A DNA stretch of 64,000 nucleotides from contig NC_035177.2 in assembly GCF_001659605.2 (NCBI RefSeq), positions 3,720,611-3,784,610 on the forward strand. Reading direction: 5' to 3'. Below are positions 12,548-25,331 of the stretch, one piece after another. A program made the position numbers and the translations under genes. The DNA is from Manihot esculenta. Lineage: Eukaryota; Streptophyta; Magnoliopsida; Malpighiales; Euphorbiaceae. The notes under the pieces are model-generated. The model made no database searches. It had not been told where the DNA came from and was given only the letters and a program-made list of their open reading frames with translations. Positions within the stretch are counted from its first letter, which is position 1, and each line of letters begins with the position of its first letter.

Positions 12548-15500
12548 ACTCTTCCCCTCTTAAGAAATTTCGACCTCGAAATTTTACCTGCTGTGAATAG
12601 CTGGGGATATTGTTGCTTCATCACTTCTTCACTTTCCCATGTAGCTTCTTCTGCCTTGTGATCTCTCCACAACACTTTCACTAAGGGAATCTTCTTATTT
12701 CTTAACTCTTTCATTTCCCTTGCTAAAATTTTCACTGGTTCCTCTTCATAAGTTAGGTCAGATTGTACATCAATGGTTTCAGCTGGAATGACATGTGAAG
12801 GATCAGATCTGTATCTTCTTAACATGGATACATGGAAGACATTGTGTATTCTGTCTAACTCTGGAGGTAAAGCTAGCCTATAGGCTACTGGACCCACACG
12901 CTCAACTATTTCATATGGAACAATAAACCGAGGGCTTAGCTTACCTTTCTTGCCAAATCTTAGCACTTTCTTCCACGGAGAAACTTTCAAAAACACTTTA
13001 TCCCCAATAGCAAATTCTATATCTTTTCTTTTCAAATCTGCATATGATTTTTGCCTATCTGTTGCAGCTTTCAATCTTTCTTTGATAATCTTCACTTTCT
13101 CCTCAGTCTGTCTTATCAACTCTGGACCTACAAGTTTAGCTTCTCTGAGTTCTGTCCAGCATAATGGGGTTCTACATTTTCTGCCGTACAATGCTTCATA
13201 AGGGGCCATCTTAATACTAGCCTGGTAACTGTTGTTGTAAGCAAATTCCACTAGTGGGAGATATCTTTCCCAGCTTCCTTCAAATTCAATCATACAACTT
13301 CTGAGCATATCTTCCAAACCTTGAATTACTCTCTCTGACTGGCCATCTGTTTGAGGATGAAAAGTTGTACTAAAATTCAATCTTGTCCCTAAAGCTTCAT
13401 GTAGTTTTTCCCAAAATCTGGATGTGAATCTTGGATCTCTGTCTGATATGATAGAGATAGGGACACCATGTAGTCTCACAATTTCATCAATGTACAATTC
13501 TGCATACTTTTCCAATGTATAATCCATTCTGATTGGCAAGAAATGCGCTGATTTCGTTAACTTGTCAACTATTACCCATATGGCATCTTTCTTCCTTGGT
13601 GTGAGTGGCAATCCTGTCACAAAATCCATGGTAATTCTATCCCATTTCCATTCTGGTATAGCGATAGGCTGCAATAACCCTGATGGAACCTGATGCTCTG
13701 CTTTTACCCGTTGACATGTCAAACATTTTGTTACAAATTCAGCTATATCTCTTTTCATACCTGGCCACCAATAGTGCATCTTCAGATCTTGATACATCTT
13801 AGTGCTACCTGGATGCATAACATATGGACTATTGTGTGCCTCTGTAAGAATACTCTGTTTCAACTCTCCAATGTTAGGTACACATACTCTGTTACCATAG
13901 TACAAGTAACCATTATCACTTATCACATGCTTCTGCTTCTTCCCCTCTTGTACTTGTCTAGTCCATAAGGCTATCTCTGTATCTTCTTTCTGTGCTTCTT
14001 TAATTTGTTGCAGTAAGTTGGGTCTAACTTTCAATTCTGCTACGATAGCTCCATCATCTGCTATAGTCAACTGCGCATTCATTGCTCTTAATGCAAATAA
14101 GGATTTCCTGCTGAGTGCATCTGCTACCAGATTAGCTTTGCCTGGGTGATAATCTATAATGCAATCATAATCTTTCAGTAACTCTAGCCATCTTCTCTGT
14201 CTCAGGTTTAGCTCCTTTTGTGTGGGTAAGTATTTCAAACTTTTATGATCTGTATAAATGTAACATTTCTCACCATATAGGTAATGTCTCCATATCTTTA
14301 GTGCAAAAACTATGGCTGCCAACTCTAGATCATGGGTAGGATAGTTCTTCTCGTGTGGCTTCAATTGTCTGGAAGCATAGGCAATCACTTTACCTTCTTG
14401 CATCAAAACACATCCAAGTCCATTGTGAGAAGCATCACTGTATATCACAAATTCCTTGCCAGAAACAGGTTGTGTAAGTATAGGTGCTTCAGTGAGCATA
14501 GTCTTCAATCTATCAAAGCTTGCCTGACATCTATCATCCCAAACATACTTAACATCCTTATGTAGTAATTTAGTCAATGGAGCTGCTATAAGTGAAAACC
14601 CTTTCACAAACCGTCTGTAGTACCCAGCTAGACCCAAGAAACTTCTGACCTCTGCAACATTCTTTGGTGGCTTCCATTCCAGAACAACATTAATCTTCTG
14701 AGGATCTACCTTGATTCCCTCGGCTGATACAACATGTCCCAAAAATGCTATTTCATTGAGCCAAAAATCACATTTACTGAACTTGGCATAAAGTTGCTTT
14801 TCTCTCAGAGTCTGCAATACTACCCTGAAATGTCTGTCATGGTCTTCCCTAGTTTTAGAGTATACCAGAATATCATCAATGAATACTACAACAAACTGAT
14901 CTAAATATGGATGGAAGATACGGTTCATTAGATCCATGAATGATGCAGGTGCATTTGTTAACCCAAATGGCATAACTAAAAACTCATAATGTCCATATCG
15001 TGTCCGAAATGCAGTCTTAGGCACATCTGCCCCTTTAACTCTCAACTGATGGTAACCCGATCTCAAATCTATTTTAGAGAAAATGCTGGCCCCTTTCAAC
15101 TGATCAAACAAATCATCTATTCTGGGCAGTGGATATTTATTCTTTATAGTTACCTTATTCAACTGTCTGTAATCAATGCACAATCGAAGAGATCCATCTT
15201 TCTTTTTCACAAACAACACTGGTGCACCCCATGGTGAAACACTAGGTCGAATAAAGCCCTTATCAAGTAACTCTTGTAACTGTATTTTCAACTCTTTCAA
15301 TTCTGTAGGAGCCATTCTATAAGGAACAATTGAAATAGGTGCGGTGCCTGGCACAACTTCTATAACAAAATCCACTTCCCTTTCTGGAGGTAACCCTGGC
15401 AACTCTTCAGGAAATACATCTGGAAAATGACATACTGTGGGTAGGTTTGACACATTGGGCCCTTCCTTCTTAGTTTCAGTTACACTAGCCAGATAGGCTG

Positions 15501-17208
15501 TATAGCCTTTTCTAATTAACCTCCTAGCTGTAGTGGCAGATATAACATTAGAGAGGTAATCTGACCTCTCACCCACAACTATAACCTCAGAACCCTCTAA
15601 TGTTTTGAGTGTAACTCGCTTTAACTTACAGTCAACTATGACATGATGTCTAGACAACCAAGCCATACCCAAAATCACATCAAACTCTCTAAAAGGTAAC
15701 TCTATCAAGTCACCTAACAAGGTATGACCTTGCACACATATAGGACAATCTCTATAAACTCTATTCACAATCACAAGATGTCCTAAGGGATTGGTCACTG
15801 CTATGTCATGTTCTAAGGGTTCTACTTGAATTCCCTTCTCATTACTGATGGGTATGCTGATGTATGAATGTGTGGAACCAGGATCAATTAATGCATAAAC
15901 ATATTTGCCAAAGATAGAAAATTTACCAGCAATAACATCTGGTTTGTCCTGGTCTTCCTTTGCACGAATGGCATATGCTCTGGCAGGTGCTCTAGTGTCT
16001 GGTCTATCTACTGTCTCTGATACTCTGTGACTCTGAGCACTGCTAGATTCACCTCTACCTCTACCTCTGCCTCTAGACCCTGTCGGCAAAGATCTCTCTG
16101 TCTGTATAGGCTGCACTAACTGGCCTCTAGGACAATCCCTCATAAAGTGGTCTGAGCTTCCACATAAGTAGCAAGCCCCAGTCAATCTCCTACATACTCC
16201 ACCATGTCTCCTGCCACAATGCTCACATACTGGTGGCAACCCTATGCCTGGTCCTCCTGTACTGGATACTGAGGTAGTCTGCTGTCCAGACCTTACTACT
16301 GAACTCTGCCCAGGTCTCTGAATCTGCCTAGGTGGTCCTCTCTGCCCTGTCTACTGAAATTCCCTCTATCTCTTACTACTTGTCTGAGATGCAGAGGATT
16401 GTCCCTGATACTGGCTCTGACTCCTCTTCTGCTGCCCTTTCTGCCTTCTACTTTGCTCTTCTTCTTTAATTCGCTCCAGGCTGTGGGCCGTCTCTACTAA
16501 AACTGAAAGTTCCTTGATATGCATAGCTGTGAGGTACATCCTGATATCAGCATGTAATCCCTGCTCAAAGCGTTTACATCTTTCTTCCTCTGTAGGAACT
16601 ATCTCTGTGGCATACTTACTAAGTCTGAAAAATTCTCGCTCGTACTCAGTTACTGTAAGCCTACCCTGTCTGAGGTATAAGAACTCCCTCCTTCTCTCCT
16701 CTACATATAAGGCCCCAACATACTTCTTCTTAAACTCTGACAAAAACAATTCCCAAGTCTGGCGCTCTGGTCGAACCATCTATATTAAAGTTGTCCACCA
16801 TCGATACGCTTCATCTTTTAGCAATGATACTGCACACATCAAGCTCTCTACTGGTGAACACTGTAGCTGCTGTAAAACCCTTTCTATACTTTCTAACCAG
16901 AATTCTGCAGCTGAAGGATAATCTTCCTTTTTACCTCTAAAATCTGTTGCACCATACTTTCTGAGTTTTTCTATTGGAGGCCTAGCTACCACAGGTGGGG
17001 GAACCTGGACTGCTACAGGTGGTGGTGGTGGTACCTCTGGTACATTTTGTGTAACCCTCCTAAGCAACTCAGCTATTTGCTGAAATAATGCATCCTGCCC
17101 TAGTCCGCCAGCAGCAGCAGGTGGAGGAGTAGCAGCAGGTGCAGCTGCCTCAGAGGGAGCATGACTCTCTACCTCCTCATCTATTGCTCTCTGTGAGTCA
17201 GATGACAT
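12526..17208 (-). pseudogene. gag-pol of element B, single frame with three amber stops
   Basis: One reading frame from the ATG at 17208 to a stop at 12526, the last codons lying inside the 3' LTR. Order: acidic/Pro-rich Gag N-terminus, Gag core (RWWTT), zinc knuckle [14 protein letters not shown] (about 16180-16137), protease DPGSTHSYI, reverse transcriptase with FIDD, RNase H with [10 protein letters not shown], integrase with [11 protein letters not shown] and QTDGQSER, and chromodomain-like tail ending QQYPQLF. The frame is never shifted but is interrupted by TAG at 16780-16782, 16366-16368 and 16351-16353, all in gag. Pol from 16239 leftward is open for 1,237 codons. It is a different subfamily from A, C, D, F and G, judged by LTR sequence and Gag start. 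Confidence 0.9.
12548..12584 (-). other. Polypurine tract and hairpin of element B
   Basis: On the minus strand CTTAAGAGGGGAAGAG precedes the LTR boundary at 12547. Next to it are arms AAATTTCGA (12565-12573) and TCGAAATTT (12576-12584) with a two-base loop. The sequence differs from the hairpin in A, D, E and G but the layout is the same. Here it also lies within the pol frame. Confidence 0.75.
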
Positions 17209-17339
17209 CTTATATACGACCTAAACACAAAAAGAAGAGATTTACATCAGAACCATATCATAGCTGTAACTCATTTTGGCACGTACATATACTATGCATA
17301 TACACATACATACTATGACCTAGAACCGCCTAAACCTAT

Positions 17340-17351
17340 GCTCTGATACCA
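17340..17351 (-). other. Primer-binding site of element B (initiator Met tRNA)
   Basis: Minus strand reads TGGTATCAGAGC, the standard plant initiator-Met tRNA primer match, five bases internal to the LTR edge at 17357. Confidence 0.85.
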
Positions 17352-17356
17352 CTAAT

Positions 17357-19223
17357 TGTAACACCCCTTACCCTATCAAAGAGTAGACAGAGTAAGGAAT
17401 GTCACAAACTATACCTTTTTAGATATATCACAACTAAACAATTACCTTTATCTGTAAATACCAAGTTTTAAGGTAATGCATGTAAATTTCATCAAATAAA
17501 TGTGAGATTTTAAACCAAAAAGTTAACAGAGTCTCATCTGTTTCATTAATATTTCAAACTGTAGCACATGAAAAACACATGAAAAATTATCAACTGATAT
17601 TTGACATCTTACTATTCTTTGATTACATAACCTTTACAACTCACTCTATTAAATATGTACATGCCAAAATATAACTGCACTATGACTCAGAGACTCAAAA
17701 CAACCAGCTATGATAATGGCCTTGGTATCTGATGTAGACCTCTGATGAACTTCACGTGCCTACGTTATCTACAACCTGCGTGAGGTAAAAACCAACACGC
17801 TGAGCTAATGCTCAGTGGGTGATAACAACAAATAACAGAATAAAACAAACAAGCTCACATAAATAGATAATCAAGTAAACAATTACAAGCTAGTAGATGT
17901 AAACATGTTAACATTCACCAATAAGTTCACAAAATCAAGTATCAATCTTAATTAAGATCTTAGCCCTTATAACCACATAGTAGGATCGACTAGGTAGATA
18001 AGGAGTTATAATGGTAGGCACAGGGTGCCGAACGATAGGCTCAGAGGCCAAAACTGTGATAGCAGGGCTCTGTGGCCATGCTTATGAGGTACCAGATATG
18101 TAACCTCTCATATAGATCATGTATCGGTAGCAGTACTGCGAACTCTGTATGTTTATATGGCATGCCATACCCTTAAGCTAACCTCGACTCCTATTACGTT
18201 TACCAGGGCCAAGTATCATTAACTCAATGTATCAATGTAAATGCATGTCATTTGAAGCTATTTGATAAAGTACATATATCATATGCCAAGGTTTACAATA
18301 TGGAAAACTCATGGCAAATAATGCAAAACTTTATTGACTTAGCATTTCAATATAGAAAACTACATTCTGCCATATATTGCATAAACTTTTCAAGCAGTTT
18401 AGAGTTACAATTTGACTTCAGTTTCTTCATAAGAAATGTACATTTATGTCTTCTCTTTCCAACAAGGTATGGTTCATGCAAATCTGATCATCCTAGCTTA
18501 AGTTATGAGTTTTTCTTTACAAGCTGCTCAATAAGGTCTTAAGCAGTCCAGTATTGGTACTTGTTTATAGTATCACAAAACTTATCAGATTTATGCATTT
18601 TCATACAAATTCAAGCTTAAGTGCCTTCTAAAAAGTTTTAGGTATACTTCTTAAGATTCATTTGGCACTGGTCTTAACAAATTTCACTGAGTATGTAATT
18701 AGTTATGGTATAATCAATAGACTCTGTTCCGGATGCACTCCCACTGTGTCCAGTTTAGGTTCACTTGCAATTTAGCTCAGCGTGTTGGTTTTTACCTCAC
18801 GCAGGTTGTAGATAACGTAGGCACGTGAAGTTCATTAGAGGTCTACATCAGATACCAAGGCCATTATCATAGCTGGTTGTTTTGAGTCTCTGAGTCATAG
18901 TGCAGTTATATTTTGGCATGTACATATTTAATAGAGTGAGTTGTAAAGGTTATGTAATCAAAGAATAGTAAGATGTCAAATATCAGTTGATAATTTTTCA
19001 TGTGTTTTTCATGTGCTACAGTTTGAAATATTAATGAAACAGATGAGACTCTGTTAACTTTTTGGTTTAAAATCTCACATTTATTTGATGAAATTTACAT
19101 GCATTACCTTAAAACTTGGTATTTACAGATAAAGGTAATTGTTTAGTTGTGATATATCTAAAAAGGTATAGTTTGTGACATTCCTTACTCTGTCTACTCT
19201 TTGATAGGGTAAGGGGTGTTACA
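17357..19223. repeat. Right hybrid LTR of element B
   Basis: 17357-17812 and about 18775-19223 are inverted copies of the LTR end (TGTAACACCC at left edge, GGGGTGTTACA at right edge). Between them is the same roughly 950-bp LTR middle found at 10382-11325. This copy has about 19 extra bases near 18385 relative to the left one. Its right junction runs from TTGCAATTT into AGCTCAGCGTG and has lost a few bases relative to the intact LTR order. Confidence 0.88.
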
Positions 19224-19465
19224 TTAACTCTCTGGAAAACAACACACATCACATTAGCATCATATGGTCCATGTAAAAACACATGAACCCTCAAGCATAC
19301 ATCACATATCAACAATGCACATGCATAAAACATGGCATTTCACATCATCATATAGACAGGACTCAATATCCTATCCTAGTGGACATGATTCCCTATTATG
19401 CTTGACCTACTATAACCTCTATGAGCCCAACACTCTCTCTATAGGTCCGACCATATGAACCTAGG

Positions 19466-19477
19466 GCTCTGATACCA
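19466..19477 (-). other. Primer-binding site of element A
   Basis: Minus strand TGGTATCAGAGC lies three bases from the LTR edge at 19481 and matches the initiator-Met tRNA 3' end. Confidence 0.9.
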
Positions 19478-19480
19478 ATC

Positions 19481-21560
19481 TGTAACGACCCGAAAATCGG
19501 ACCGCTATCGGCGCTAGGATCCAGGTCGACTTAAGGTCGCCGGGACCCGTAGCAAGCCTGCTATACTCTCTGTGTACCTGTAAAATCCCATACATGATCA
19601 TACAGTTTCTGTAAAAACATAAAATCTTCTCTAAACCAAGACTCAACCTGTGCATGCACTATCTCTGTACTACAGAACCCCTTACTAGAGCTTGCTCTAG
19701 ACGGGTTAAACTCATACATATTAAGCCTGGTTTTCACATACTCATAAAAATATTTACATAAAACAAACCATGTATACAAAAGGGATTTACAATACATATG
19801 GGTCAAGCACACTACTAAACTCTATACAAAACTAATACATCTCTTTACAAGAGTACATGTCCACACTATGCTATTACAAAGCTCTTTACGCTTCCTGTAC
19901 CCTGCTGAACTTCCCCTGACCTCTGATCCTGCAAAACTGGGATTAAGGAGAGGGATGAGCTACTATAGCCCAGTGAGTAGAACAGATCAAACATGTCAAT
20001 AAAACATGCTCACATGGAATGCATCACATCACAAGTAAATCACCCATCTTAGACGGACTGATTCAAAATTCCCTCAATCTGTGCCCGGCCCGCGAAGGAG
20101 CTCCTCAGGACTTTATTACGCACCCTATGGTGCTCTGTGCCCGGCCCTCTCAGGGCTTCTCAGGACTTTACTACGAGGGCTAATGAAATCAAACTATGTC
20201 TGATCCGTACAAGTATAGAATAATGCAATGCATCACATTAGTGTAGTCTAGTGCACTCAACCTATAACATATCATGATGCATGGAACATGCTAAAAGCAT
20301 TTAATTTCTCAATTTAAAACATTAAGTTTAGTTCCACTCACCTCTGGCTGACTCTGAACTGACTCTGAATACTCTGAAGCAGTGCTCACTGCTGCTCTCT
20401 TCGGTTCCTCTGGTCCGTTCCTACACAGGTGGACTCAAATGAGGGACCAAACTAGCTCAAGAACAACTCTATAAAACTCCCCAAAAACCCCCTAAAACAT
20501 CCTAAAACAATCACATAAAGCATGTAAAAGAAGGCTGGACAGGGCACTTTCGGCGGCAGGTTCAGCGGCCGAAAGTCCCTTCCAAAGCCGAACCTCAGGC
20601 ACATTCGGCGGCACTTCGGCTGTCGAAAGTCCTCCCCAGAGACGAAAGTCCCCAACCTTCGGCAGTACCTTCGGCGGTCGAAACCCCCCTCCAGAGCCGA
20701 AAGTCCCAACTTTCGAGGGCAAGCTTAGGCAGCCGAAACCACCTCCTTAGCATGTTCGGCGGCCGAAACTGGGTTTGCCAATAAGGCAGAACCCTGCTCT
20801 GCTTCAAGCAAAACTCACCCAACTTCACACAAACATGCAACCCACAATGCCACAACCTGCATATCCTCAAGTATAGGCACAAAGGGGTCCCAAACTAACT
20901 TAAAACCCCAACAAACATCACAACTCAACACATAAACATGCTTTGACCACAAATCAACCAAATACTCAACTTAACCTAAACATGCATCTCTACCCATAAA
21001 ACTCCATAAAACCTTCATAAATCATGAAAAGAAGTTCAGGATCTACACTTACCTCTTACAAACAAGAAGATAAACGATCCCAACGTGGAGATATGGAGCA
21101 AATCACTTCCAAAGTCTCCAAACTTCAAACCTTTGGTTTTTTTTAACTCAAAAGCTTCAAAACAACATAAAACTCATCAAAATCTTGAAAGATTTGAAGA
21201 AAACATGAAAATCACCCAAAGAAGATCATGGTCTCACCTCTGTCTGTGAAAATGGAAGAAAACTTATCCATGCACCGACCTAGGGCCTTTTATAGGTGGC
21301 TGGCCAGACCACCTTCGGCGGCCTAACGTGATTCCAAACTCATGCATGTTCGGCGGCCAAACTTTACCTTCGGCGGCCGAACCTGGCATTTCCTCCTTGG
21401 TACTTTTCTTTCAAAAACTCATTTTCTTTTACACTTAAAACCTTAAAACATACCAAAACTCTTTAGAAGAACATACTTCTTACCCTTCTAGAGGATTCCG
21501 ACATCCTGGAGTCCACCGGACGGTAGGAATTCTGATGCCGGACTCTAGCCGGGTATTACA
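19481..21560 (-). repeat. 5' LTR of element A
   Basis: Complete 2,080-bp LTR from TGTAACGACC to GGGTATTACA. On the minus strand it contains a TTCGG-type cluster (about 21392-21313), a TATA-like box (21293-21288), a splice-donor consensus (GT at 21052-21051) and a second TTCGG-type cluster (about 20770-20546). A short duplicated GC-rich stretch (TGCCCGGCCC-type) lies at about 20083-20185. It ends directly against pol of element C. Confidence 0.92.
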
Positions 21561-24500
21561 CGATGTATCGTGGAGCTAGCTTACCTTTCTTCCCAAACCG
21601 AATCACCCCTTTCATAGGAGACACCTTGAGCAATACCAAATCCCCCTCCTGAAATTCTACTTGCCTTCTGCGGATATCTGCATAACTCTTTTGTCTGCTC
21701 ACGGCAGTCTTGATCCTTTCTCTGATTATGGGCACCACCCTGCTGGTGATCTCTACTAATTCAGGCCCTGCCAAGGCCCTTTCTCCAACTTCTTCCCAAC
21801 AGACAGGCGACCTGCACTTCCTTCCACACAAAGCTTCATATGGAGCCATCCCTATGCTAGCATGATGGTTATTATTGTAGGCAAACTACACCAAAGGTAG
21901 ATGCTGCCTCCAAGAACCGCCAAAATCTAGCACACACATTCTGAGCATATCCTCTATTGTCTGGATGGTCCTCTCTGATTGTCCTTCCGTCTGTGGATGA
22001 AAAGCAGTGCTAAAATCCAACCTGGTACCCATGGCATTCTGCAGACTCCGCCAAAACCTGGAGGTGAACTGGGGTCCTCTATCAGACACTATTGAAACAG
22101 GAACCCCATGCAACTTGACTACCTCATCAACATACACCTGTGCCAACTTGTCCACAGAATAGCCACTCCTGACAGGGATGAAGTGGGCAGATTTGGTCAG
22201 TCTATCCACAATCACCCATATGGAGTCCAATCTATTGGACGTTGTCGGTAACCCCACTACGAAGTCCATAGCTATATTCTCCCATTTCCACTCTGGAATA
22301 GGTAGTGGGTTGAACATTCCAGCCAGCTTCTGATGTTCCAGCTTCACCCTCTGACACACTTCGCAGGCTGACACATACTGTGCCACTTCTCTTTTCATAG
22401 CTGGCCACCAATAAACTCTTTTCAGATCTTGATACATTTTGGTGGCTCCAGGGTGAACACTGTATCTGGCATTATGAGCTTCCCTCATAATGTCTCCTTT
22501 TAGACCCACGTCATCTGGTACACATAATCTATTCCCATAGCGGAGGATCCCCTTGCTGTCAAATCTGAACTCCTCATTCTTGCCTGACTGAACAGTCCTG
22601 GCAATCTTCACTAACTCTGGGTCCTCATGCTGTTTTTGAGCCACCTGCTCCAGAAACACAAGTGTTACTCTCATCTGGGCTATCAAAGCACCTGTACCAG
22701 ACAACTCTAACTGCAAACCTTCATTAATGAGCTCGAAGAACTGCCTCACCACTGGTCTTCTCTCTGCTGAAATATGGGACAAGCTGCCAAGTGATTTCCG
22801 GCTTAAGGCGTCTGCTACAACATTCGCCTTACCCGGATGGTACTGAATCTTGCAATCGTAGTCACTAAGCAGTTCTACCCATCTTCTCTGCCTCAGATTC
22901 AATTCTCTCTGACTCAAGATGTACTGCAGGCTCTTATGATCTGTGAAGATCTCACATTTAACCCCATAAAGGTAAGGCCTCCACATCTTGAGTGCAAAGA
23001 TTACTGCTGCCATCTCTAGGTCATGTGTAGGGTAATTCAACTCGTGCTTCTTCAGCTGCCTAGAAGCATAAGCAATCACCCTTTCATTCTGCATCAGCAC
23101 ACAACCCAGTCCCACACGGGACGCATCACAGAAAACCGTGAAGTCTTCATTACTAGTTGGCAGAGCTAACACCGGTGCCGACGTCAACCTCTTCTTTAGC
23201 TCCTCAAAGCTCTCTTCACACTGGTCAGTCCATACAAACTTCTGGTTCTTCCTGGTCAATCTGGTCAGAGGAGCTGCAATTTTGGAGAAGTCTTGAACGA
23301 ACCTCCTGTAGTAACCTGCCAAACCCAGAAAACTCTTGATCTCTGTCACTGAAGTTGGTCTAGGCCAGTTAGCTACAGCTTCCACTTTCTTGGGGTCCAC
23401 CTCGATTCCATTTTCTGTCAAAACATGCCCCAAGAATGAGATGCTCCTCAACCAGAACTCAAACTTGGAGAACTTGGCATACAAGCCGTGTTCCCTCAAG
23501 GTCTGCAAGACTATCCTCAGATGATGGGCATGCTCCTCTACATTCCTGGAATACACTAAGATATCATCTATGAAAAAAATAACAAAGTGATCCAGGTACT
23601 GGCTAAACACTCTGTTCATGAGATCCATGAATGCTGTAGGGGCATTGGTCAACCCGAACGGCATTACAAGGAACTCATAGTGCCCATATCTGGTCCTGAA
23701 TGCTGTCTTCGGTACATCCTCTTCTTTTATCCTCAGCTGATGGTACCTGGATCTCATATCTATCTTGGAGAAACAACCAGTTCTTGCTAGCTGGTCGAAT
23801 AGATCGTCGATCCTTGGCAACGGGTACTTATTCTTGGTAGTGACTTTGTTCAACTGCCTGTAGTCGATACAAAGTCTAAGGGATCCATCTTTCTTTTTCA
23901 CAAACAGCACTGGAGCACCCCAAGGTGAGGTACTCGGTCGAATGAAGCCCTTATCTACCAGTTCTTGCAACTGCTCCTTAACCTCCTTCAATTCTGCTGG
24001 TGCCATCCTGTAGGGAGGGATAGAGATCGGTCTGGTTCCAAGCATCAATTCAATTTCAAACTCTATCTCCCTAGCAGGTGGTAAACCTGGTAGCTCATCT
24101 GAGAAAACGTCTAAGAACTCTCTGACCACGGGCACTGAGGCGGGCTCTCTAACATTACTGTCCAGCTCTCTCACATGAGCTAGAAAACCCTGACAACCCC
24201 TCCTGAGCAGCCTACGAGCCTATAGGGCTGATATCAAACCTCTAGGTGTACCCTTCCTGTCTCCTCTGAAGATAACCTCTGACCCATCCTGTCCTCTGAA
24301 CTTGACTACCTTGTCTCTGCAGTCCAAGGTAGCACCATGGGTAGATAGCCAATCCATCCTTAGAATGACATCAAAATCTGTCAAATCTAGAACCACAAGG
24401 TCGGCTGAAAGGCATCTCCCCTCAATAAAAACTGGACTACACTGGCAGACTGACTCTGCCACTGACGGGTCACACTTGGGTCCACTGACCCATAGGGGAC

Positions 24501-25331
24501 ACTCTAACCCAGAGACCATCAAACCCAACCTCTCGATGGTCCTCGGAGCAATGAAAGAATGAGATGCACCAGGGTCCATTAAGGCATAAAAATCTGAACA
24601 ACCAATGATGAGATTACCTGACACCATGGTATTAGATGCATTTGCGCCCTGTTGAGTCATGGTGAAGATCCGTGCTGAAGCTGATGGACCTTAACCTCTG
24701 AAACCCTCTGAAGAAGAGGCTGCCCCTCTCCCTCTGCCTCTGCCACTGGCCTGAGTCGCGGCTGGAGCTACTGGCTGAGCCACACTACTAGAAGATGTCT
24801 GCTGAGACTGTGCCACAAAAGATGCTCTAGGACACTCCCGTGCCATGTGTCCCTCCTGCCCACATCTGAAGCAGACTGTCGTCCCAAACCGATATACTCC
24901 CTTGTGCGGCTTCCCACACTTCATACACACTGCATTATCTGCACCTGAGCTCGAGCCACTCCCTAATCCCAAACCTGACTTGATCTTGCTCCAGAACTTG
25001 TTCTTCTTGAACTTCCTGTGGCCTCTGTCCCACTTCTTACTGCCTGAAGCTGCTAAACTCAAGGAAAAAGGGTCCAACTTTCCCCCACCTAGGGTCTTGG
25101 AACCAGAAGGTTGTGCCACTGACTGCTTAACTTTTCCTTCTATTATTGCACTAGCCTCCATCCTCCGGGCCATATCCACTATGGCATGGAAACTCTCCCT
25201 CTCTACTGACTGGATCAAGGAGGAATACCTTGAATGAAGCTTCATGATATACCTCCTTGACTTCTTCTGGTCTGTGTCAAGATTTTGCCCAGCAAACGGC
25301 AGCAGCTCCAAGAATCTATCTGTGTACTCAT
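21561..25331 (-). pseudogene. gag-pol of element C, pol and distal gag portion
   Basis: Continuous in one frame from the D insertion leftward: distal Gag core, zinc knuckle [14 protein letters not shown] (about 24870), protease DPGASHSF (about 24580), reverse transcriptase FIDD (about 23570), RNase H, and integrase with [11 protein letters not shown], to the integrase C-terminal region where element A interrupts it. In-frame stops are TAA at 24691-24693, TAG at 24220-24222 (relatives have Gln) and TAG at 21886-21888 (relatives have Glu). The frame is otherwise intact, so decay is by substitution rather than indels in this part. Confidence 0.9.

Larger units (their letters stand above)
9170..19223 (-). 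mobile_element. Element B: Ty3/gypsy retrotransposon with inverted interior
   Basis: Bounded by a perfect 5-bp duplication TTAAC (9165-9169 and 19224-19228), and inserted between the gag ATG of element A and its upstream leader. The interior (about 12548-17356) reads on the minus strand with a polypurine tract at left and a Met-tRNA primer site at right. The outermost LTR segments (9170-10381 and about 18775-19223) are in plus orientation. Each terminal repeat is therefore a hybrid: left = LTR start (+) then LTR (-) middle and start; right = LTR (-) end and middle then LTR end (+). The simplest reading is a plus-strand insertion whose central roughly 8.4 kb later inverted. Confidence 0.9.
1..21560 (-). 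mobile_element. Element A: Ty3/gypsy chromovirus-type retrotransposon, left end outside window
   Basis: Minus-strand LTR element. The right (5') LTR is complete at 19481-21560. The left (3') LTR ends at 4131, and comparison with the right copy shows that its first 149 bases lie off the left edge. The interior holds decayed gag-pol (4212-9163) and a Met-tRNA primer site (19466-19477). It is interrupted by a solo LTR (855-3033) and by element B (9170-19223). Its right edge abuts pol sequence of element C, so A inserted into C; the matching 5-bp duplication (CGATG at 21561-21565) should lie left of the window. Both LTRs share TGTAACGACC / GGTATTACA-type ends, although the left copy reads GGATATTACA. 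Confidence 0.9.
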
